Of a stretch of DNA of 5,524 nucleotides, positions 1 through 4,237 are shown in pieces. Numbering within the stretch: the first letter of the stretch is position 1; every line of letters begins with the position of its first letter. The notes under the pieces were generated by a model that saw only the letters and a program-made list of their open reading frames with translations, was not told the origin of the DNA and did not search any database. Both the position numbers and the translations under genes were made by a program. Source of the stretch: Microbacteriaceae bacterium (GTDB lineage: Bacteria > Actinomycetota > Actinomycetes > Actinomycetales > Microbacteriaceae). The stretch spans positions 6,227 to 11,750 of the forward strand of contig DMKW01000200.1 in the NCBI GenBank assembly GCA_003454135.1, given 5' to 3'.

Positions 1-335
1 TGCTGGAGACTCGCCTCGGCCTCGGTGAGCTTGTCCGCGGCTTCGACCATCGCGCTCGCCGCGGTGTAGCTGCCGTAGTCGGCGGTGATGTCCGCCCCGT
101 ACGAACCGACCGACTCGGCCTGGGTGATGATGTCGAGGCTGCGCCCCTCGTAGAGCTGCACGTCGGCGACCATGAACGGTTCGAGGCGCGCCCCGAACTT
201 CGATGCCGTGCGCCGCACGCCCTTCGCGACGGCGCGCACCTTGCCGTGCTGCCGCGTGAGCATCGTGACGATGCGGTCGGCCTCACCCAGCTTGTGGGTG
301 CGCAGCACGACGGCTTCGTCACGGTAGAGGGGCAT
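1..335 (-). CDS. recO: DNA repair protein RecO, N-terminal part (gene runs off the window)
   Basis: Translating the minus strand from ATG at 335-333 gives an open frame of 111 codons to the window edge, beginning MPLYRDEAVVLRTHKLGEAD and continuing with RIVTMLTR and a basic stretch, VRRTASKFGARLEPF, around residues 40-54. This is the N-terminal OB-fold of RecO, which binds DNA and works with RecR to load RecA onto gapped single strands in the RecFOR pathway. The rest of the protein, including its helical C-terminal domain, is outside the window. The ATG is chosen because the RecO family starts at this MPLYRDEA block; an ATG four bases upstream is out of frame. No good Shine-Dalgarno precedes the start; instead a -10-like GATACT lies six bases before it, suggesting a leaderless mRNA. 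It is divergent from the TRIC-like gene. Identity is secure; only completeness is lacking. Confidence 0.95.
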   Translation of the reverse strand, partial: MPLYRDEAVVLRTHKLGEADRIVTMLTRQHGKVRAVAKGVRRTASKFGARLEPFMVADVQLYEGRSLDIITQAESVGSYGADITADYGSYTAASAMVEAADKLTEAEASLQ

Positions 336-341
336 GCATCC

Positions 342-347
342 AGTATC
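342..347 (-). promoter_or_regulatory. Candidate -10 box of a leaderless recO promoter
   Basis: On the minus strand GATACT is followed by exactly six bases (GGATGC) and then the recO ATG. It matches TATAAT at four of six positions, including the important A2 and T6. If used, transcription would start at or next to the A of the ATG. No convincing -35 hexamer is visible. Leaderless transcripts are common in actinobacteria, so the spacing is plausible, but the call rests on spacing and a partial match. Confidence 0.4.
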
Positions 348-389
348 CCCCCGGCCGCCGAGCTTCAGACGGATGCCGCCCCGTGGCAG

Positions 390-395
390 CAGAAT
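390..395 (+). promoter_or_regulatory. Candidate -10 box of a leaderless promoter for the TRIC-like gene
   Basis: CAGAAT ends six bases before the GTG at 402-404, the spacing expected when transcription starts at the first base of the start codon. It matches TATAAT at four of six positions (A2, A4, A5, T6). No Shine-Dalgarno lies before the GTG, which fits a leaderless message. No good -35 is seen at 16-18 bp; TTCAGA at 364-369 is about 20 bp away. Confidence 0.35.
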
Positions 396-401
396 AGCCC
401 T

Positions 402-1085
402 GTGACCGGAGCGACATTTGCGATACCCCTGTGGGCCGACCTGCTCGCGATCGGCATCGGCGGGCTGCAGGGCGCGATGTTCGCTGCCCAATTCCGCGAC
501 CGCCGCCTCGACCTGCTCGGCGTCGCCATCATCGGCATCGCCTCGGGGTTCGGCGGCGGGCTCATCCGCGACCTGCTGCTCAACCAGGTTCCCGTCGCCC
601 TGCAGCAGAACTGGTACCTCCTCGTCGCGTCGGGGGCCGCCCTGCTCGGGATGCTGCTCGAGCGGCTGTTCTCGAGGCTCGGCAACGTGATCACGGCCCT
701 CGACGCCCTCACCATCGGGCTTTACTGCGCGATCGGCACGACCAAGGCGCTATCACTCGGTCTTCCGGCCATCCCGTCGATCTTCGTCGGCGCCGTCGCC
801 GCGGTCGGCGGCTCGATCCTCCGCGATATGCTGCTCAACCTGCCCATCGCGCTCATGCACGTCGGTTCCCTCTACGCGATCGCCGCCGTGGTCGGGGCGA
901 CGAGCCTCGTGGCGCTCCTCGCCGTCGGCGTGCCGGTGTTCGTTGCGGCGGCGATCTGCGTCGCCGTCACGTTCGGTGTGCGTGTGCTCGCCGTGCTGTT
1001 CCACTGGAGCCTGCCAGAACAGCGCAGGATCGAGCGGATTCCTAGGATGCCGCGCCTGCGAAGGCAACGACCGCCCGGTCGATGA
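402..1085 (+). CDS. TRIC/UPF0126 family membrane protein (glycine transporter-like or cation channel)
   Basis: A 227-residue hydrophobic protein made of two homologous halves of three helices plus a seventh helix. Each half carries the family signature with Gly-Gly and Arg-Asp: GGGLIRD at residues 51-57 and GGSILRD at 136-142. A conserved acidic segment, ALDALTIGLYCAIGTTKAL, follows the fourth helix at about residues 99-117. This places it in the UPF0126/Gly_transporter family (E. coli YicG and YadS), related to trimeric intracellular cation channels; the substrate cannot be read from sequence. The C-terminal 25-30 residues are strongly basic (RRIERIPRMPRLRRQRPPGR), so by the positive-inside rule the tail is probably cytoplasmic. 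I chose GTG at 402 because the total length then fits the family, the hydrophobic part begins right after it, and it sits six bases behind a -10-like box. The frame is open back to an ATG at 246, but that would add a non-hydrophobic extension reading through recO. Its 3' end overlaps ddl. Confidence 0.85.
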   Translation: MTGATFAIPLWADLLAIGIGGLQGAMFAAQFRDRRLDLLGVAIIGIASGFGGGLIRDLLLNQVPVALQQNWYLLVASGAALLGMLLERLFSRLGNVITALDALTIGLYCAIGTTKALSLGLPAIPSIFVGAVAAVGGSILRDMLLNLPIALMHVGSLYAIAAVVGATSLVALLAVGVPVFVAAAICVAVTFGVRVLAVLFHWSLPEQRRIERIPRMPRLRRQRPPGR

Positions 1086-2046
1086 GTTTCGTCAGCAGCT
1101 CGGTGTAGCTGATCCCCACGGCCGGCCACATCCGTGGGTAGTGGCTGAGCGAGGTCAGGCCCGGCAGCGTGTTGACCTCGTTGAGTGTGATCGTGCCATC
1201 GTCGCCGACGAAGAAATCCACTCTCGCGAGACCGTCGCAGTCGAGGGTCGTGAAGGCGAGCCTCGCCAGCTCTGCGAGTCGAGCCGTAAGCTCTGCGGGG
1301 ATGCGCGCGGGCACCTCGAGCTCGACGCCGCCCGGCGTGTACTTCGCCGCATAATCGAAGAAGGCCATCGGGCTCTTCTTGATCACCCGAAGTGGTGCCC
1401 CGACCACGAGCTCGCCGTTCGAGAGTTGAAGCACGCCCAGGTCGACCTCGTCGCCATCGACGGCCTTCTGCATGAGGGCCTTCCCGTCGTGGCTGAGCGC
1501 GAGTTCGATGGCCGCTACGAGTTCGGCCGGCGACTCCACCCGGCTCACTCCCACGCTCGACCCCGAGCGGTTCGGTTTGACGAACAGCGGATACCCGAGC
1601 GCGTCCGCGAGTCTCGGCGCCTCACCGGCGCTCGCCGCCGTCACGACTCGCGTCGGAATCGTCGGGACACCGCTCGCCTCGAGCAGGCGTTGCGCGATTT
1701 GCTTGTCCATCGCGAGGGCGCTCGCGAGCACCCCGCACCCCACGTACGGCAGGCCGGCGATTTCGAGGAGGCCCTGCACCGTGCCGTCCTCGCCGAAGCG
1801 ACCGTGCAGCACCGGGAAGGCGACGTCGATGGCGTCGAGGTCGGGAAAGCGAGTGCCGTCGCCGGCGCCGTCGAGGGCATCCACCGAGTCCAGCCGGTGC
1901 CACAGCCCCCGCTTGTCGATGCCGATGGGAACCCCCACGAACTCGTCCCGGTCGAGATTCGCGAGCACGTGGCGTGCGGACGCGCACGACACTTCGTGCT
2001 CGCTGTTCGCGCCTCCGAAGATGATTCCGATGGTCTTCAAGGTCAT
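1042..2046 (-). CDS. ddl: D-alanine--D-alanine ligase (ATP-grasp)
   Basis: A 334-residue ATP-grasp ligase that joins two D-alanines for the peptidoglycan stem peptide in the cytoplasm. N-terminal domain: FGGANSEHEVS at residues 10-20, with the catalytic Glu of the GGxSxEHEVS motif. Central domain: HGRFGEDG at 81-88, MDK at 113-115, and KPNRSGSSVGV at 157-167 with the glycine/serine loop. Omega loop: FDYAAKY at 230-236; the Tyr marks D-Ala-D-Ala rather than D-lactate specificity. C-terminal domain: ARVDFFV at 274-280 and LNEVNTLPG at 288-296, binding Mg-ATP and the oxyanion. The segment before the omega loop reads VVGAPLRVIKKSP, where many Ddl enzymes have a PGEI-type sequence. AGGAG directly abuts the ATG at 2046 with no spacer, so the in-frame TTG at 2040, six bases from AGGAG, may be the true start. 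The gene lies 276 bp downstream of leuA and overlaps the convergent TRIC-like gene by 44 bp. Confidence 0.92.
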   Translation of the reverse strand: MTLKTIGIIFGGANSEHEVSCASARHVLANLDRDEFVGVPIGIDKRGLWHRLDSVDALDGAGDGTRFPDLDAIDVAFPVLHGRFGEDGTVQGLLEIAGLPYVGCGVLASALAMDKQIAQRLLEASGVPTIPTRVVTAASAGEAPRLADALGYPLFVKPNRSGSSVGVSRVESPAELVAAIELALSHDGKALMQKAVDGDEVDLGVLQLSNGELVVGAPLRVIKKSPMAFFDYAAKYTPGGVELEVPARIPAELTARLAELARLAFTTLDCDGLARVDFFVGDDGTITLNEVNTLPGLTSLSHYPRMWPAVGISYTELLTKLIDRAVVAFAGAAS

Positions 2047-2051
2047 CTCCT
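2047..2051 (-). promoter_or_regulatory. Shine-Dalgarno of ddl, spacing favours the TTG start
   Basis: Minus-strand AGGAG is immediately followed by ATG ACC TTG. A zero-base gap to ATG would be too short for initiation, while six bases to TTG (2040-2038) is near optimal. The site therefore argues for a protein starting MKTIGIIFGG, two residues shorter than the annotated ATG form. Confidence 0.6.
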
Positions 2052-2114
2052 GGTGTTCTGGTTCACGGGCCGGATGCCCATTCGGCCGCCGAGCCGGTGA
2101 ATATCCCGTCTGCG

Positions 2115-2120
2115 ATCGTA
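2115..2120 (-). promoter_or_regulatory. Weak -10 candidate upstream of ddl
   Basis: TACGAT on the minus strand, in GGATACGATCGCA, resembles a -10 box and would give a 5' leader of about 60 bases before ddl. No recognisable -35 lies at 16-18 bp. It is the best promoter-like hexamer I found in the leuA-ddl gap, but the support is thin. Confidence 0.25.
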
Positions 2121-2172
2121 TCCGCTCCGTCCGGCCGATTGGCCCCCGCCACGTGACCAACCACCGGTGTCA

Positions 2173-2216
2173 GAAATTCAGGACTTCGCCGGTTACCCCT
2201 CGGCATCCGGAATTTC
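2173..2216. repeat. Spaced inverted repeat in the leuA-ddl gap
   Basis: GAAATTCAGG (2173-2182) and CCGGAATTTC (2207-2216) are inverted copies of each other with one mismatch in ten, separated by 24 bp; the inner seven bases GAAATTC/GAATTTC are perfect. Both arms are A+T-rich islands in a GC-rich gap. It could be an RNA stem, or a spaced operator dyad upstream of ddl. The same gap also has a tandem 9-bp repeat, GTGGGCGAG at 2239-2247 and 2250-2258. Confidence 0.5.
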
Positions 2217-2300
2217 GTGCCCAGGGCATTGGCCCGCGGTGGGCGAGCCGTGGGCGAGGTGACGCAGGGCGATCGGCTCGATGACGTCGTCTGCCGGTCG

Positions 2301-2319
2301 CCCCGCGAGCTCCGCGGAG
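2301..2319 (-). terminator. GC-rich hairpin just after leuA, possible terminator
   Basis: Three bases after the leuA stop codon the minus-strand transcript reads CTCCGCG, a five-base loop GAGCT, then CGCGGGG. This gives seven pairs with one G-U wobble. No U-run follows, so it is not a classical intrinsic terminator. GC-rich hairpins without a U-run are common after actinobacterial genes; it may terminate, or protect the 3' end. Confidence 0.4.
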
Positions 2320-2322
2320 TGT

Positions 2323-4083
2323 CTATACGGCCGCGAGGGCGCGGTTACCCGACTCCTCGCGCACGGCGCGGTTGACCGCCGAGACGACGGCCTTGAGGGA
2401 TGCGGTGGAGATGTCAGCGTCGATTCCGACGCCCCACAGGCGCTTGTCTCCCACGGCGCATTCCACATAGGCGGCCGCCTGCGCGTCTCCGCCGGAACTG
2501 AGGGCGTGCTCCACGTAGTCGTACACCTTGACGAAGACGCCCTGCGTCTCGAGCACCTTGAGGAACGCGGCCACCGGACCGTTGCCGGTCGCGTCGGCCT
2601 CGATCGTCTCCTCGCCGACCCTGAGCCTGGTATGCAGCGAGACAACACCAGACATGTCGCTCGACGTGCGGGTGCGCGCGAGTTCGAAGCGGCCCCACTT
2701 GTCGTCGGCGACCGCGGCCGGCAGGTACTCGTCGGTGAAGATCTCCCAGATCTCGACGCTCGTCACCTCGCCGCCCTCGGCATCCGTCTTCGCCTGCACG
2801 ACACCGGAGAACTCGATCTGGAGCTTGCGCGGCAGGTCGAGGGCGTGGTCGTTCTTGAGCAGGTACGCGACGCCGCCCTTGCCGGACTGAGAGTTGACAC
2901 GGATCACGGCCTCGTAGCTGCGGCCGAGGTCCTTGGGGTCGATCGGCAGGTATGGCACGGCCCAGAGCAGGTCGTCCACCGAGACGCCTTTCTCGGCGGC
3001 CTCGGCGGCCATGGCCTCGAAGCCCTTCTTGATGGCGTCCTGGTGCGAACCGCTGAAAGCCGTGTAGACGAGGTCGCCGGCCCACGGGCTGCGTTCGTGC
3101 ACGGGGAGCTGGTTGCAGTATTCGGCCGTGCGCTTCACCTCGTCGAGGTCGCTGAAGTCGATCTGCGGGTCGATTCCCTGGGTGAACAGGTTGATGCCGA
3201 GGGCGACGAGGTCGACGTTGCCGGTGCGCTCGCCGTTGCCGAAGAGGCAGCCCTCGATGCGGTCGGCCCCTGCCATGTAGCCGAGCTCCGCGGCCGCAAC
3301 GGCCGTGCCGCGGTCGTTGTGCGGGTGCAGGCTCAGGATGATGTTCTCGCGGTGCGCGAGGCGCCGCGACATCCACTCGATCGAGTCGGCATACACGTTG
3401 GGCGTCGCCATCTCCACAGTGGCCGGCAGGTTGATGATCACCTGGCGTTCCGGCGTCGGCTGGAACACCTCGATCACCTGGTTGCAGACGTCGAGCGCGA
3501 ACTCGAGCTCCGTGCCCGTGTAGCTCTCCGGGGAATACTCGTAGTAGATCTCGGTGCCCGGGACCATCGCCTCGGCGGCCTTGCAGAGGCGGGCGCCCTC
3601 GAGCGCGATGTCGACAATGCCCTGCTTGTCGGTGCGGAACACGACGTCGCGCTGCAGAACGCTCGTCGAGTTGTAGAGGTGCACGATGGCCCGCTTCGCA
3701 CCCCTGATGGACTCGTACGTTCGGTTAATAAGGGCCTCACGGGCCTGGGTGAGCACCTGGATAGTGACGTCATCCGGAATCAGGTCCTGCTCGATGAGGC
3801 TTCGCACGAAGTCGAAGTCGGTCTGGCTCGCCGATGGGAACCCGACCTCGATCTCCTTGTAGCCCATCCTGACGAGCAGGTCGAACATGATGCGCTTGCG
3901 CTCGGGACTCATCGGATCGATGAGGGCCTGGTTGCCATCCCGGAGGTCGACGGCGCACCAGCGGGGTGCGTGGGTGATGCGTTTGTTCGGCCAGGTGCGG
4001 TCCGGCAGATCTACCGTCAACACCTCGTGATATGGGCGGTACTTGTGGATCGGCATGCCCGATGGGGCCTGTGTGTTCTTCAT
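2323..4083 (-). CDS. leuA: 2-isopropylmalate synthase
   Basis: A 586-residue enzyme condensing acetyl-CoA with 2-ketoisovalerate to 2-isopropylmalate, the committed step of leucine synthesis. It is the long actinobacterial/fungal type. The catalytic TIM barrel has DLRDGNQ at residues 46-52 (metal-binding Asp49), EIEVGFPSASQTDFDFVR at 77-94, HPHND at 253-257 (metal ligands His253 and His255) and GNGERTGN at 282-289. The linker region has SGSHQDAIKKGF at 344-355. The C-terminal leucine-binding regulatory domain spans about 445-586, with GNGPVAAF at 500-507 and an end segment SLKAVVSAVNRAVREE. The residues correspond with a constant offset to those known in Mycobacterium tuberculosis LeuA (Asp81, His285, His287), as I recall them. 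The protein lacks extra tandem repeats like those in the M. tuberculosis enzyme. Start: ATG at 4083, with only a weak Shine-Dalgarno (AAGAG eight bases upstream, or GAG three bases upstream). A leucine leader peptide and stem-loop precede it, so control is expected both by leader and by leucine feedback on the enzyme. Confidence 0.97.
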   Translation of the reverse strand: MKNTQAPSGMPIHKYRPYHEVLTVDLPDRTWPNKRITHAPRWCAVDLRDGNQALIDPMSPERKRIMFDLLVRMGYKEIEVGFPSASQTDFDFVRSLIEQDLIPDDVTIQVLTQAREALINRTYESIRGAKRAIVHLYNSTSVLQRDVVFRTDKQGIVDIALEGARLCKAAEAMVPGTEIYYEYSPESYTGTELEFALDVCNQVIEVFQPTPERQVIINLPATVEMATPNVYADSIEWMSRRLAHRENIILSLHPHNDRGTAVAAAELGYMAGADRIEGCLFGNGERTGNVDLVALGINLFTQGIDPQIDFSDLDEVKRTAEYCNQLPVHERSPWAGDLVYTAFSGSHQDAIKKGFEAMAAEAAEKGVSVDDLLWAVPYLPIDPKDLGRSYEAVIRVNSQSGKGGVAYLLKNDHALDLPRKLQIEFSGVVQAKTDAEGGEVTSVEIWEIFTDEYLPAAVADDKWGRFELARTRTSSDMSGVVSLHTRLRVGEETIEADATGNGPVAAFLKVLETQGVFVKVYDYVEHALSSGGDAQAAAYVECAVGDKRLWGVGIDADISTASLKAVVSAVNRAVREESGNRALAAV

Positions 4084-4130
4084 GGTCTCAACTCTTGTCT
4101 CTTGGGTAGTAGGTCAGCCAACGACGAACT

Positions 4131-4167
4131 CCGCGACGAGTGAGGCCTGGGTTAGGACTCGTCGCGG
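4131..4167 (-). promoter_or_regulatory. leuA leader stem-loop (candidate attenuator)
   Basis: The minus strand holds a perfect 11-bp inverted repeat, CCGCGACGAGT (4167-4157) and ACTCGTCGCGG (4141-4131), around a 15-base loop. The 5' arm is codons 10-14 of the leader peptide and the leader TAA (4154-4152) lies in the loop. A ribosome reaching the stop would melt the stem, while one stalled on the early leucine codons would leave it mostly free. No U-run follows the 3' arm (next bases AGTTCGTCG), so this stem alone is not an intrinsic terminator. It may be an antiterminator, a block to the leuA start, or part of a longer fold reaching 4084. TTCGTCG just downstream repeats part of the 3' arm and could compete for the same 5' arm. 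Confidence 0.65.
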
Positions 4168-4196
4168 CAGCTAAGGAGGAGCAAACCGAACAACAC
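4152..4196 (-). CDS. leuL: leuA leader peptide (14 codons, leucine-rich)
   Basis: GTG at 4196-4194 opens a 14-codon frame, M-L-F-G-L-L-L-L-S-C-R-D-E-S, ending in TAA 68 bases before the leuA ATG. Five of fourteen residues are leucine, four in a row. The leucine codons are TTG, TTG, CTC, CTC and CTT; the CTG codon usually preferred in GC-rich genomes is not used, so translation should be sensitive to charged tRNA-Leu. The end of the reading frame forms the 5' arm of an 11-bp stem. A -10-like TATTCT lies six bases before the GTG, so the mRNA is probably leaderless. Leucine leader peptides in front of leuA are known in actinobacteria, for example Corynebacterium. The frame extends further upstream without a stop, into the end of the preceding gene, but the GTG is the start that fits the promoter. 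Confidence 0.8.
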   Translation of the reverse strand: MLFGLLLLSCRDES

Positions 4197-4202
4197 TCTT
4201 CG

Positions 4203-4208
4203 AGAATA
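4203..4208 (-). promoter_or_regulatory. Extended -10 box of the leuA leader promoter
   Basis: The minus strand reads TGG-TATTCT, an extended -10 (TGn followed by a hexamer matching TATAAT at four of six positions). Six bases (CGAAGA) separate it from the leader GTG, putting the likely transcription start at about 4196, the G of the start codon. No -35 is recognisable at 16-18 bp, which is usual for extended -10 promoters. Confidence 0.6.
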
Positions 4209-4213
4209 CCACT

Positions 4214-4233
4214 CCCCGGAGGCAGACTCGGGG
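4214..4233 (-). terminator. Stem-loop after the MprF-like gene, possible terminator
   Basis: Four bases past the TGA at 4238 the minus strand forms CCCCG paired with CGGGG plus AG paired with CT across one bulged C, with the five-base loop TCTGC. Only a poor U-content follows. It lies directly upstream of the leuA -10 box and would help separate the MprF-like transcript from the leucine unit. The lack of a U-run keeps confidence low. Confidence 0.3.
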
Positions 4234-4237
4234 CCGG

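Noticed and set aside
246..401. N-terminal extension of the TRIC-like protein from ATG 246
   Set aside because: It would overlap recO by 90 bp, adds a hydrophilic stretch unlike the family, and ignores the better placed GTG at 402.
943..2100. A 385-codon plus-strand open frame over ddl
   Set aside because: Same register effect opposite ddl; composition rich in Arg and His with no domain signal.
2047..2160. Extended ddl N-terminus from a start at 2160
   Set aside because: The extra 38 residues are basic and proline-rich and have no counterpart in Ddl, which begins a few residues before the IGIIFGG strand.
2193..2648. Minus-strand 151-codon frame across the end of leuA
   Set aside because: It is an alternate frame of leuA with low-complexity Ser/Arg composition.
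2281..4143. A 620-codon plus-strand open frame covering all of leuA
   Set aside because: It is in codon register opposite leuA. Stops there would require Leu TTA/CTA or Ser TCA codons in leuA, which are rare in GC-rich genomes. The translation shows no family features, while leuA is unmistakable.
4173..4182. Perfect plus-strand Shine-Dalgarno, AAGGAGGAG
   Set aside because: No start codon follows at a usable distance on the plus strand; it is the reverse complement of the CTC CTC CTT leucine codons of the leader.
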